This document shows positions 26,055 to 34,388 of a stretch of DNA of 64,000 bases, one piece after another. The notes below the pieces were generated by a model. The model did not search any database. It saw only the letters and a program-made list of their open reading frames with translations, and was not told the origin of the DNA. The translations under genes and the position numbers were made by a program. This DNA is from CAZCAC01 sp964496575 (GTDB lineage Bacteria; Planctomycetota; UBA1135; GCA-002686595). Every line of letters starts with the position of its first letter. Within the stretch, counting starts at the first letter, position 1. Location of the stretch: NCBI GenBank assembly GCA_964496575.1, contig CAZCAC010000010.1, positions 1 through 64,000 on the forward strand, written 5' to 3'.

Positions 26055-27092
26055 TCAGCGCGGCTTGACGTAGCCGCGCGGCTTGCGGGCGAAGCGATTC
26101 AGCTCGGCGAGGAAGTCCACGCCCAGCGCGGTGTCGAGGATCTCGATCTCCTTCTCGGCGGAGATCTCGTAGTCCGGGATCCACTGCCAGGAGCCGTCGG
26201 CCTCGGTCTTCTTCCCCTCCTTCGAGCGAAGCCTCGCGTACGCGGCGAGGAGGCCGGGCAGCTCCTTCCGGTAGTACCTGGCGAGCATCGACACCGCGCC
26301 CCAGGCGATGATCGCCTTCTCCTCGTCCCAGGTGTTCCGACTCCAGCCGGAGAGCTCCTCGATGGTGATCGGTCGCTCGCCACGGGCGGCGATGGCGGCG
26401 GTCAGGCGCTTCGGCCAGCTCTTGTGCTCCTTCTTGGAGACGAAGCCGCTGCGGAACGGAAAGCAGTAGACGTCCTTGCAGACCGACAGCTCGATCTGCC
26501 AGGCGAGCCCCTGGCCGAGCCAGTAGGGGAGGCGGCCGTAGCGCTCGATCGTCAGGAGGCGCGTCAGGCGGTTGACCAGCTCGTTCTCGGGGCTGAAGAC
26601 CTCGCGGTCCGGTACCTTCTGGAGCCAGCCGGCGACGAGCGGTTCCTCGAGCAGGAAGCCCACGCCCCGCGGCGCGGTCTTCGCCCAACCCGCCAGCCGC
26701 GGCACGGCGCGTCCGACGTGCGCGGTCACCGACTCGAAGGTCTTCGGCCCCGCGAGAGGGAACAGCACGGCGGTGCGGAGCGAGGGCGCGTCCTTCTCCC
26801 GCCCCTTCGGCGGGAAGAGCTTGTCCAGGGCGCCCACCGTCTTCTCGGCCGAGCGCTTGAGCTTGCTGCTCGCCGTGCCCCTCGGATACCAGATCAGGAC
26901 CCGGTGGTCCGCGGCGGTGATCGACTTGTAGCTCTTCTCGATTCCCCCGGAGAGCTCTTTCGAATCGGCCCACTCCCGCCAGAGCGCTTCCGCTTCCGCG
27001 GCGGCTTCCCGGTACCCGTCGGCGTAGGGCGTGGAGGGTGCCGCGGCAGGGGAGGCGATCGTGAGGAGGAGGGGGAGAGCGAGGCTGATCAT
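26055..27092 (-). CDS. Exported protein of unknown function, possible peptidase-MA-like fold
   Basis: This is a 345-residue protein with a signal peptide at residues 1-17 (ISLALPLLLTIASPAAA). The mature part contains RLPYWLGQGLAWQIEL near residue 190, the kind of segment that follows the zinc site in DUF1570/peptidase-MA-like proteins (normally HExxH then EGLA). No HExxH is present, so if related it has lost the zinc site. A single CKDVYC stretch could form a disulfide. No operon partner is seen: the next gene lies on the other strand. The ATG at 27092 opens the signal peptide. Confidence 0.6.
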   Translation of the reverse strand: MISLALPLLLTIASPAAAPSTPYADGYREAAAEAEALWREWADSKELSGGIEKSYKSITAADHRVLIWYPRGTASSKLKRSAEKTVGALDKLFPPKGREKDAPSLRTAVLFPLAGPKTFESVTAHVGRAVPRLAGWAKTAPRGVGFLLEEPLVAGWLQKVPDREVFSPENELVNRLTRLLTIERYGRLPYWLGQGLAWQIELSVCKDVYCFPFRSGFVSKKEHKSWPKRLTAAIAARGERPITIEELSGWSRNTWDEEKAIIAWGAVSMLARYYRKELPGLLAAYARLRSKEGKKTEADGSWQWIPDYEISAEKEIEILDTALGVDFLAELNRFARKPRGYVKPR

Positions 27093-27254
27093 CGGGATGG
27101 GGGTCGGAGGACGGGGGACATACCCTCGCCTCCCCGGGGCGTTTCGGTCAACCTCGGGCGCGTGGAGGATACGACGACGGAGGCGCGGAAATGGTAGAGT
27201 GCGCGCCCGCGCCGGTGGGTCGCCGGCGAACGATCGAGAACACGAGGAGTAGCG

Positions 27255-27599
27255 ATGGATCCGCTGTGGTTGCTGGAGGGAGATTCGACGGCCCCGGGCT
27301 GGAGGGAGCTGGAGCAGGATTCCCGGGCCGACGAGGTCGACCTGATCGCTTTCGATCGGGCCGCCTGGGCGCTGGTCTACGCATCGGAGGCACCGACGAA
27401 GTACGAGGGGCTGGAGCCCACGCGGCCCAGGACGGGGCTCTACGTCAGCGAGCAAGGAGTGCCGATCTACGTGGTGGACGGGGTCGAGGTCCGCGATCCG
27501 ATGGACGTGATCAAGGCGCTCGGTGAGGACGCGGAGAAGCGGCTCGAGGAGGTCGGCGACCCCGTGGTCGTGCTGCAGGCGCTGGGAAGGGCCTTCTGA
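27255..27599 (+). CDS. Small hypothetical protein
   Basis: I do not recognise this 114-residue acidic protein. It is soluble, without signal peptide, cysteines or membrane helix. It has alternating strand-like stretches (VDLIAFDRAAWALVYAS and GVPIYVVDGVEV) followed by a C-terminal helix rich in Glu and Lys (KALGEDAEKRLEEVGDP). A GAGGAG sequence five bases before the ATG supports the start and its reality as a gene. It precedes the exporter operon by about 160 bases on the same strand, but a short GC hairpin lies between, so a link is not shown. Confidence 0.55.
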   Translation: MDPLWLLEGDSTAPGWRELEQDSRADEVDLIAFDRAAWALVYASEAPTKYEGLEPTRPRTGLYVSEQGVPIYVVDGVEVRDPMDVIKALGEDAEKRLEEVGDPVVVLQALGRAF

Positions 27600-27757
27600 G
27601 CCGGGCTGCGGGAGCTGCGCGCTCCTCTCCCACCTCCTACACGCCTTTTGCGGGCCGAGGGCTTGCCCGCGCGCGGGACTCGACCGACGATCGGGGCCGT
27701 CCACGCCGACCCCTCCACCGTGGCGTGGATCGAGAACCAGAGGAGCACCAGACTGCC

Positions 27758-29242
27758 ATGAACGCGCCCCGTGGACTGCGACCGAACCCCGTTCTCTTCG
27801 CCGGTCTCTCTCTCCTGCTCCTGGCCGGCATGGCCCCATCCCGGACCGATGGTTCGGCCTTCACCGCCGAGGTGGTGAAGGAGGACCTCTCGATCGAGGT
27901 CGAGCTCTCGGGGAGCTTCGTCGCGGAGAACAAGGAGGAGATCCGCATCGAGCCGAAGACCTACCGGGGTGACCTGATCATCACCATGCTGATCCCGGAG
28001 GGGACCGAGGTGAAGGAGGGGGACACGCTGATGGAGTTCGACCCCTTGAGCCTGGAACGCTCGCTCGAGGACGCGAACAACGAGGTCACCGACAAGAAGG
28101 TCGAGCTGGGCAAGGCGGAGGCGGGACTCGCGGCGTTCGAGATCGAGCGGGAGACGTCCCTGCACGCGAGCGAGACCGAGCTCTCGATGGAGCAGAAGGA
28201 GCTGGCCAAGGTGACCGAGGAGGCCGAGCTCGAGCTGATCGACCAGGAGCGCTCGATCGAGGACGCGGAGAACAGCCTGGCCGATGCGCGCATCGACTTC
28301 GAGCAGCTGATCCAGCTGTACGAGGAGCGCGAGCTGCACACCGCCACCGAGAACATCCTCGTCGCGCGGGAGAGGCGCGGGCTCGTGGTGGCCGAGCGCC
28401 GGCTGGAGAAGACGAAGCGACAGGTCGAGATCTGGAAGAAGTACACCTACCAGCAGCCGATCGAGGAGAAGAAGCTCGAGGTCCTCAAGAAGGAGGCCGA
28501 GCTGAAGAAGTCCAAGATCAAGCTCGACGCCGACCGGGCCGAGAAGCAGGCGGAGGTGGCCAAGGCGAAGCGCGCGCTGGAGAAGGCGGAGCGCGAGGTC
28601 GCCGAGCTGAACGAGGACCAGGCCGGTCTGAAGGTGACCGCCCCGCAGGACGGCATCGTCTTCTACGGCACCATCGGCGGTGGCGACTCCTTCGGTGACG
28701 TGGTGATCTTCACCGGCAGCGACCAGAGCAAGGAGATGCAGGTCGGCGGCCGGGTGCGCACGCACCAGATCCTGATGACGGTGGCCTCGATGGACCAGCT
28801 CTCGGTCAACATGAGCGTGATGGAGCACGACATCCAGCACATGAAGCCGGGGCTGCCGATCACCATCCGGCCGGACGCCTTCCCCTCGCTCTCGATCGCC
28901 GGGAAGCTGAACAAGGTCGACCAGATCGCCTCCCGTACGGGGTTCATGTCCGACGTGCGCGAGTTCTCCGTGCGCGCGGAGTACGAGGGGATCTTCAAGC
29001 AGCTGCGCAGCGGGATGAACTGCCGCGTCACCGTGCACGCGGACACCGTGCCCGACGCCGTGCAGGTGCCGGTGCTGGCCGTCTTCAGCGAGGGCGGAGA
29101 GTTCTACTGCCTGGTCGAATCGGGCGGGAAGACCGGACGGCGTCCGGTCAAGCTGGGGGCGACCAACGGCACCACCGTCGAGATCACCGAAGGCGTCCGC
29201 CCCGGCGAGATCGTCTCGCTCTGGGACCCCAGCGAGGAGTAG
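27758..29242 (+). CDS. MacA-like periplasmic adaptor (HlyD/RND membrane-fusion protein)
   Basis: This 494-residue membrane-fusion protein bridges an inner-membrane ABC exporter with outer envelope layers. One N-terminal membrane helix (about residues 12-30) is followed by a biotinyl-lipoyl half (EVELSGSFVAENKEEI), then an unusually long charged coiled coil (about 85-290) rich in Glu, Lys and Leu. The second lipoyl half is KVTAPQDGIVFYG, followed by beta-barrel and membrane-proximal domains. The ATG at 27758 is preferred because AGAGGAG lies upstream and it opens directly on the membrane helix; a GTG 11 codons earlier is an alternative. It is the first gene of a five-gene operon and is separated from the ATPase gene by six bases. 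Confidence 0.86.
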   Translation: MNAPRGLRPNPVLFAGLSLLLLAGMAPSRTDGSAFTAEVVKEDLSIEVELSGSFVAENKEEIRIEPKTYRGDLIITMLIPEGTEVKEGDTLMEFDPLSLERSLEDANNEVTDKKVELGKAEAGLAAFEIERETSLHASETELSMEQKELAKVTEEAELELIDQERSIEDAENSLADARIDFEQLIQLYEERELHTATENILVARERRGLVVAERRLEKTKRQVEIWKKYTYQQPIEEKKLEVLKKEAELKKSKIKLDADRAEKQAEVAKAKRALEKAEREVAELNEDQAGLKVTAPQDGIVFYGTIGGGDSFGDVVIFTGSDQSKEMQVGGRVRTHQILMTVASMDQLSVNMSVMEHDIQHMKPGLPITIRPDAFPSLSIAGKLNKVDQIASRTGFMSDVREFSVRAEYEGIFKQLRSGMNCRVTVHADTVPDAVQVPVLAVFSEGGEFYCLVESGGKTGRRPVKLGATNGTTVEITEGVRPGEIVSLWDPSEE

Positions 29243-29248
29243 ACCGTC

Positions 29249-29932
29249 GTGCAGCCCTTGATCGAGCTGGAAGACCTGTCCAAGGTCTATCCGATGCCCG
29301 GGGAGGACGTGCACGCGCTGCGCGAGGTCACCCTCTCCGTCGACCCGGGTGAGTTCATCTCCGTCGTCGGGACCTCCGGCAGCGGCAAGACGACTCTGCT
29401 CTATGTCCTGGGCCTCCTGACCAGCCCCAGCGCCGGTGCCTACCGGCTGCGCGGCAAGGGGGTCGAGGAGCTCGACGACCGGGAGCGCTCGTCGATCCGC
29501 GGCAGCGAGGTCGGCTTCGTCTTCCAGTCGTTCCACCTGGTCCCGCAGCTGACCCTGCTCGACAACGTGCTCCTCGCCGCGCGCTACTCGCGGAGCACCG
29601 ACAAGAGCGACCTGCGCTCGCGGGCACGGACGCTGATCGACCGGGTCGGGCTGGGCCACCGGTTGCGGCACCGGCCGCGCGAGCTCTCGGGCGGCGAGAT
29701 GCAGCGGGTGGCGATCGCCCGGGCGTTGCTCTCGCAGCCGAGCCTGATCCTCGCCGACGAGCCGACCGGCAACCTCGACGAGGAGCACGGCGACCACATC
29801 TTCGACCTCCTGCGCGCGCTGGCCGACGAGGGGAAGACGGTGATCCTGGTCACCCACGACACCTCGTTGGCCGGACGAACGGAGCGACGCATTCACCTGA
29901 AGGACGGGGGGGTCGATCATGAAGCTCTTTGA
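29249..29932 (+). CDS. MacB/LolD-type ABC transporter ATPase
   Basis: This 227-residue nucleotide-binding subunit is complete: Walker A GTSGSGKTT at 41-49, Q-loop around VFQSFHLVPQ, signature LSGGE at 146-150, Walker B LILADEP with D170-E171, and the H-switch (VTHDTS) near 204. The closest named families are MacB-type and LolD-type ATPases, which drive mechanotransmission-type permeases rather than ordinary channel transport. It starts with GTG. The gene lies six bases after the adaptor gene and overlaps the permease gene by 14 bases, so the three are surely translated together. Confidence 0.93.
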   Translation: MQPLIELEDLSKVYPMPGEDVHALREVTLSVDPGEFISVVGTSGSGKTTLLYVLGLLTSPSAGAYRLRGKGVEELDDRERSSIRGSEVGFVFQSFHLVPQLTLLDNVLLAARYSRSTDKSDLRSRARTLIDRVGLGHRLRHRPRELSGGEMQRVAIARALLSQPSLILADEPTGNLDEEHGDHIFDLLRALADEGKTVILVTHDTSLAGRTERRIHLKDGGVDHEAL

Positions 29933-31187
29933 GCTCGCCGCCGAGGCGTGGTCCAACCTGCTGCTGCACAAGACCCGCTCCGGGCTCGCCGCGCTGGGGA
30001 TCATCTTCGGCGTGGCCAGCGTCATCTGCATGCTGTCGATCAGCGAGGTCGCCCGGCGCGACGTCATCGATCGGATCGAGCGGCTGGGCCTGCGCAACGT
30101 CGTTCTCGACAGCGTGAAGCCCGAGCGCTTGCGCCGCCAGGAGGAGCAGGACTCCGACTCCTCGTGGGTGGCGCGGTACGGGTTGACGCGCGAGGACCTC
30201 GCGATCCTCCGCGACAACGTCGCCGAGCTCGAGGCGGTGGTTCCGATGCGGATCATGCTCGAGGACGTGCAGTCGCGGCTGGAGACCTCCGACATCAACG
30301 TGGTGGCGACCAACACCGAGTACCCGCTGGTGATGGACCACGCCGTGCGGGAGGGTCGCTTCCTCAGCGAGGTCGACGAAGCCCGCGCGCAGCCGGTGTG
30401 CGTGCTGGGCGCGGACGCCGCGCGGCGGCTCTTTCCCCTCTCCGCGTCGCTCGGCGAGGTGCTCCAGATCGGCGGCCAGCACTTCACCGTGATCGGTGTG
30501 ATGGAGCGCAAGGGCCAGACGGGAGCCTCGGGGATCCTCTCCAACCCCGACAACGCCGCGTGGATCCCGATGCGCACCTCGTTCGCCCGCTTCGGCCGCC
30601 GGCAGGTCCGCTCGGGAGGCGGTACGTACGAGGCGACCGAGGTCGAGGTCAACCGCGCCATCGTGCGGGTCGCCGCGAACCAGCCGCTGGCGCCGGTCGC
30701 GTCGATCACCCGCAACCTCGTCGAGCAGCGCCACAAGCACGACGACGTGACGGTGACGATTCCCCACTCGCTGCTGCGCGAGCAGCGCAAGGCGGAGCGG
30801 ATCTTCCGCTGGGTGATGGGCTCGCTCGCCGCGATCTCGCTCCTCGTCGGCGGCGTGGGGATCATGAACATCATGCTGGCCAACATGGCCGAGCGCCGCT
30901 CCGAGATCGGCTTGCGCCGGGCACTGGGAGCGACGCGGGGCGACATCGTCTGGCTCTTCGTCTCCGAGAGCACGCTGCTCTGCCTCCTGGGCGGAGTCCT
31001 CGGCGTCTGCTCGGGAGCGCTCCTCGCCTTCCTCGTCGGGTCGCTGGCCCAGTGGACGGTGATCTTCCAGCCGCTCTCCTTCCCGCTGGGCATCGCGGTG
31101 TCGGTGCTCACCGGCCTCGTCTTCGGAACCGTGCCGGCGCTGCGAGCGGCGCGCCTCGACCCGGTACTGGCCTTGCGCGTGGAGTGA
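29919..31187 (+). CDS. MacB/FtsX-like ABC transporter permease
   Basis: This is a 422-residue permease of the MacB_PCD plus FtsX type. The first membrane helix (about 18-40, LAALGIIFGVASVICMLSI) is followed by a large periplasmic domain (about 45-300). Three helices follow near the C-terminus (about 305-330, 350-380 and 390-415), with the coupling segment MAERRSEIGLRRALGATRGDIV between the first two. These permeases do not pump through a pore but power periplasmic events such as lipoprotein release or toxin extrusion. It overlaps the ATPase gene by 14 bases and precedes a toroid-repeat gene by four bases. Confidence 0.9.
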   Translation: MKLFELAAEAWSNLLLHKTRSGLAALGIIFGVASVICMLSISEVARRDVIDRIERLGLRNVVLDSVKPERLRRQEEQDSDSSWVARYGLTREDLAILRDNVAELEAVVPMRIMLEDVQSRLETSDINVVATNTEYPLVMDHAVREGRFLSEVDEARAQPVCVLGADAARRLFPLSASLGEVLQIGGQHFTVIGVMERKGQTGASGILSNPDNAAWIPMRTSFARFGRRQVRSGGGTYEATEVEVNRAIVRVAANQPLAPVASITRNLVEQRHKHDDVTVTIPHSLLREQRKAERIFRWVMGSLAAISLLVGGVGIMNIMLANMAERRSEIGLRRALGATRGDIVWLFVSESTLLCLLGGVLGVCSGALLAFLVGSLAQWTVIFQPLSFPLGIAVSVLTGLVFGTVPALRAARLDPVLALRVE

Positions 31188-31191
31188 TCCG

Positions 31192-32439
31192 ATGTCCGAG
31201 CGAACCCGATCGTCGATCTTCCTCGCCCTGCTCCTGGTGCTCGTGCCGTCGAGTGGCTACGGCCAGGACCAGGACCCGGACCCGAGCGAGGAAACGCAGG
31301 AGCAGGAGGACCGCGATCCCCACCAGCTCGCCCCGCCGGTGGATCGGGGGGAGCTGATCCCGCTGGCCCGGGCGGCCCGGGAGCGCGGCTTCGCCTACCT
31401 GCTCACGTGCCAGAACTTCGACGGCTCCTGGGGGTCGCACGATCCCCAGGTGGCCAGCCTGAAGGACTTCGGCTTCCAGCTGAAGAACCGTGGCAGCCAG
31501 GATGGCGTGCGGCTCGCCTGCACCGCGATCTGCGCCCACGCGCTGATGGACCAACCCGAGCGCAGCGAGGCCGAGGAGCTGGTGTTTCAGAAGGCGATCG
31601 TCGCGCTCTCCGGCACCGAGAAGTTCGCCGCGCACAAGGGCGAGCTGTTCAACACCTGGGGCTACGGGTACAAGCTCGACTTCCTCACCCGCTACCTGCA
31701 GACGCCGGAGGGGGCCAGGCGCCGCAAGGAGATCGAGCCCGCCGCGAAGGTCTGCATCGAGGGCCTGGCGCGCCACCAGCGCGTCGACGGCGGGTGGAAC
31801 TACTACGGTGGACTCACGGGGGACGGCGAGTCGATGTCCTTCACCACCGCGAGTTTTGTCATCGCTCTCCTGCGCGCGCAGGAGGTCGGCCTGGACGTGC
31901 CGGCGGGACTGGCCGAGGACGGGGCGAAGCTGCTCGCGAGGATGCGCACGGTGAAGGGCGGGTTCATCTACGACGCGCGCTTCCTCCTCGAACCGAGCTC
32001 GGTCAACGAGCTCTCCGCCGGCTCGCGTACCGTCGTCTGTGCCCTGGCGCTCGACGACGCGGACCTGTTCACCTCGGCGCAGCGCGTGCGCAGCATGGAG
32101 GTCTTCTACGAGGGGGAGAACTACCTCGAGGACGGCCGCAAGCTGATCCAGCCGCACACCGCCGTGCACCAGATCTCCGGCTACTTCTTCTTCTACGGCT
32201 ACAACTACGCCACCGAGCTGGCGGAGCGGATGGGGGACGAGGTGTCCCTCGAGCACTGGGATCGGCTGGCCTGGACGATGATCCGCACCCAGGAGGAGAA
32301 CGGCTGCTGGTGGGATACCGCCGCGGCGGACTACGGAGACAAGTGGGGGACCGGCTTCGCCCTGCTGACGCTGGGGCGCTACCTCGACGAGGTGGAGCGC
32401 CGGGGGACCCCCGAGGAGGACGAGAACGATGACGAGTAG
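31192..32439 (+). CDS. Exported prenyltransferase/squalene-oxidase-repeat protein (alpha/alpha toroid)
   Basis: This 415-residue protein has a signal peptide (residues 1-23). It folds from helical pairs carrying the QxxDGSW motif of terpenoid-cyclase and prenyltransferase beta-type toroids, for example CQNFDGSWGSHDPQ near residue 75 and HQRVDGGWNYYGG near 198. The terpene-cyclase acidic DxDD motif is absent, so it is not a cyclase in the usual sense. Exported toroid proteins of this type are common in Planctomycetota and their function is unknown; binding of peptides or glycans is proposed. It is the fourth gene of the exporter operon, four bases after the permease stop codon, and the next gene overlaps it by 11 bases. 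Confidence 0.82.
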   Translation: MSERTRSSIFLALLLVLVPSSGYGQDQDPDPSEETQEQEDRDPHQLAPPVDRGELIPLARAARERGFAYLLTCQNFDGSWGSHDPQVASLKDFGFQLKNRGSQDGVRLACTAICAHALMDQPERSEAEELVFQKAIVALSGTEKFAAHKGELFNTWGYGYKLDFLTRYLQTPEGARRRKEIEPAAKVCIEGLARHQRVDGGWNYYGGLTGDGESMSFTTASFVIALLRAQEVGLDVPAGLAEDGAKLLARMRTVKGGFIYDARFLLEPSSVNELSAGSRTVVCALALDDADLFTSAQRVRSMEVFYEGENYLEDGRKLIQPHTAVHQISGYFFFYGYNYATELAERMGDEVSLEHWDRLAWTMIRTQEENGCWWDTAAADYGDKWGTGFALLTLGRYLDEVERRGTPEEDENDDE

Positions 32440-34384
32440 AAGAACGACTCTTTGCATCCTGCTCCCGCTCCTCGTCGCAGGGGTCGAGAGCTGTGGCGAC
32501 GACTCGGGAGCGAATGATGCGCTGGGCAGCTGGCTCGCGGAATCGGAGGCGGTGATCCGCCCCCTCGGCTGGCTGGGAGGTCGCGCTCACCCGGCGACGC
32601 GAACCGTCGAGCTGCCCGATCCGACGGACCGCTCGTCGCGCATCGTCACCGGGGGACTGGTGCTCACCGAGGTGCTGTCCGGTGGGCCGCTCGCCGAGGC
32701 GGGGGTCCAGCGCGGCGATCTCCTGGTGCGGGTCGGCGAGACGTGGCTGCCGAACAAGGAGGACCCTTCCCTCGACCTGATCGAGCTGGTCGAGGCGGAG
32801 GTCTCCGCGGGGACCGGGAGCTTCGAGGTCGGCTTCCTGCGCGGGTCGAGCTGGCGCACGGTCTCGCTGGCGCACGCGAAGACCCCGCTGCAGCTCGGGC
32901 TGCCGAACGCGTCGACGCGCCTGGCGGAGCTCGCGCGCTCGGGGCGCGAGCGGTTGCGCGCCTTCCAGCAGGAGAAATACTGCTTCTCCGTGCCGGGGAT
33001 GGAGACCGACACGGCGACCTGCGCCCTCGCCGGGCTGGCGTTTCTCGCGGGAGGTTCGCGTCCCGATGACGGGGCGGATGCCGAGGCGCTCGCCTCCTGC
33101 CGCGATCGAGTTCTCGCCGCGATCCGGGACGAGACGGCCCCGCTGGATCACTGGGACCTCTCGCTGGCCACCATCTTCCTCGCCGAGCTGGTCGGTCCCC
33201 TCGACGTCGAGCTGCCGGGTTTCACCATCGCCTCCTCCGGGGGGGCGATCGAGCTCCCCGGCGAAGGCGTCGCCTTCGAGATGGGCGAGCTCCCCGAAGG
33301 CGCGCAGGTGATGACCTTCTCCTCGGAGGACGAGCTGCCCGAGGGTCTCGCGGAGCTGATCAGTGGCATGGGCGAAGGAGGAGAGGGCGGCGGGGTCGGC
33401 TACACGATCTTCACCTCCGCCGGAGAAGCGCCGCCCGGCGTCGAGCTCGGCGGCGGCGGTCACGAGATGCCGATGGCGATGACCGAAGGCCCGCTCTGGG
33501 CCCTCGAGCAGCTGGCCGGACTGACCGGCGACGAGACCCTCCCCGGCCGGCTGGCGGACCTCGAGCGCGCGGTGACGCGGCTGGTCCTGCTCCAGCAGGA
33601 GTCGGGGAGCTGGGACGTGACCGAGCCGCCGCTCGGCTACTCGGACGCGACGCTCGCGACCAATGTCGCGCTGCTCGCCCTGGGCGTCGCCGGGCGCGCC
33701 GGCGCCCCGCTCGACGGCGGGGTGATCGCGCGAGCCCTCGCCCACGTGCGCGAGCGCACCAACGACGGCCACGTCTTCGCCGTCGACGAAGCGGGTTTCG
33801 ATCGACGCAGCGAGGCGGGTCGCGCCTGCGGGGCGGCGGCGGCGCTGCGGTCGCTCGAGTGCCTCCCGACCGACGAGTTCCTGCGCGAGCTGATCGAGTA
33901 CGGCGGCAAGCACGGAGCCACGATCCCGGAGGGGCGCTCCGCCGTGCCGCTGCACGTCCTCAGCCGCGCGCTCGTCGCGTTCCAGGGCGGCCTCGAGGCC
34001 CGAGCCGTCCTCTTCGACGAGCTCGGTCCCTTCCTGGTGTCGTTGGCCGAACCGGACGGATCGTTCGCTCCGCACGCCTCCGACGCCGAGGAGGCGCTGG
34101 GGATCGACCGGCTGTGCGCCGACCCCGCGACGCGGACCGCGCTCTACTCGCTGGTCGCGGGGTTGCAGGCCGATCACCTCCCGCTGCTGACGACCCGGTC
34201 GACGAATCCGCTGCTGACGCCGATGAACAGCGAGGGGGAACGCTCGGTGCCGCCCTCCGGCGTCCTGATGGGAGGCGGCGATCAGCCCGACCAGGAGGAG
34301 GTGCGCCGGATGCTCGAGGGTGCCGGCGTCGATCTCGAGAAGCTGATCCGGGACGCCCGCGGAGAAGAGGAGGAGGACGAGTAG
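32429..34384 (+). CDS. Exported PDZ plus alpha/alpha-toroid-repeat protein, probable lipoprotein
   Basis: This 651-residue protein has a signal ending GVESC, so C22 is a possible lipidation site, although the lipobox is weak. A PDZ-like domain occupies about residues 60-135 (GGLVLTEVLSGGPLAEAGVQRGDLLVRVG). A region with helical repeats of the toroid type follows, including the pair LVLLQQESGSWDVTE near 390 and DNPDGSFAPH-like EPDGSFAPH near 540. The middle (about 270-330) is acidic and Gly-rich. It overlaps the preceding toroid gene by 11 bases (ATG within its C-terminus), the last of the five-gene unit. It converges on the CRTAC1-TlpA gene, with four bases between stop codons. The exporter may handle or secrete a partner of the toroid proteins. 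Confidence 0.78.
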   Translation: MTSRRTTLCILLPLLVAGVESCGDDSGANDALGSWLAESEAVIRPLGWLGGRAHPATRTVELPDPTDRSSRIVTGGLVLTEVLSGGPLAEAGVQRGDLLVRVGETWLPNKEDPSLDLIELVEAEVSAGTGSFEVGFLRGSSWRTVSLAHAKTPLQLGLPNASTRLAELARSGRERLRAFQQEKYCFSVPGMETDTATCALAGLAFLAGGSRPDDGADAEALASCRDRVLAAIRDETAPLDHWDLSLATIFLAELVGPLDVELPGFTIASSGGAIELPGEGVAFEMGELPEGAQVMTFSSEDELPEGLAELISGMGEGGEGGGVGYTIFTSAGEAPPGVELGGGGHEMPMAMTEGPLWALEQLAGLTGDETLPGRLADLERAVTRLVLLQQESGSWDVTEPPLGYSDATLATNVALLALGVAGRAGAPLDGGVIARALAHVRERTNDGHVFAVDEAGFDRRSEAGRACGAAAALRSLECLPTDEFLRELIEYGGKHGATIPEGRSAVPLHVLSRALVAFQGGLEARAVLFDELGPFLVSLAEPDGSFAPHASDAEEALGIDRLCADPATRTALYSLVAGLQADHLPLLTTRSTNPLLTPMNSEGERSVPPSGVLMGGGDQPDQEEVRRMLEGAGVDLEKLIRDARGEEEEDE

Positions 34385-34388
34385 CCGG

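Noticed and set aside
26055..27092. Active peptidase of the MA clan
   Set aside because: The string resembling the family is present but no HExxH zinc site is found, so activity cannot be claimed.
27467..31111. Open frame of 1214 codons on the minus strand
   Set aside because: It lies opposite the adaptor, ATPase and permease genes, whose domains are unmistakable. Its product is low-complexity Asp/Leu/His/Arg-rich, as expected of GC-rich antisense frames.
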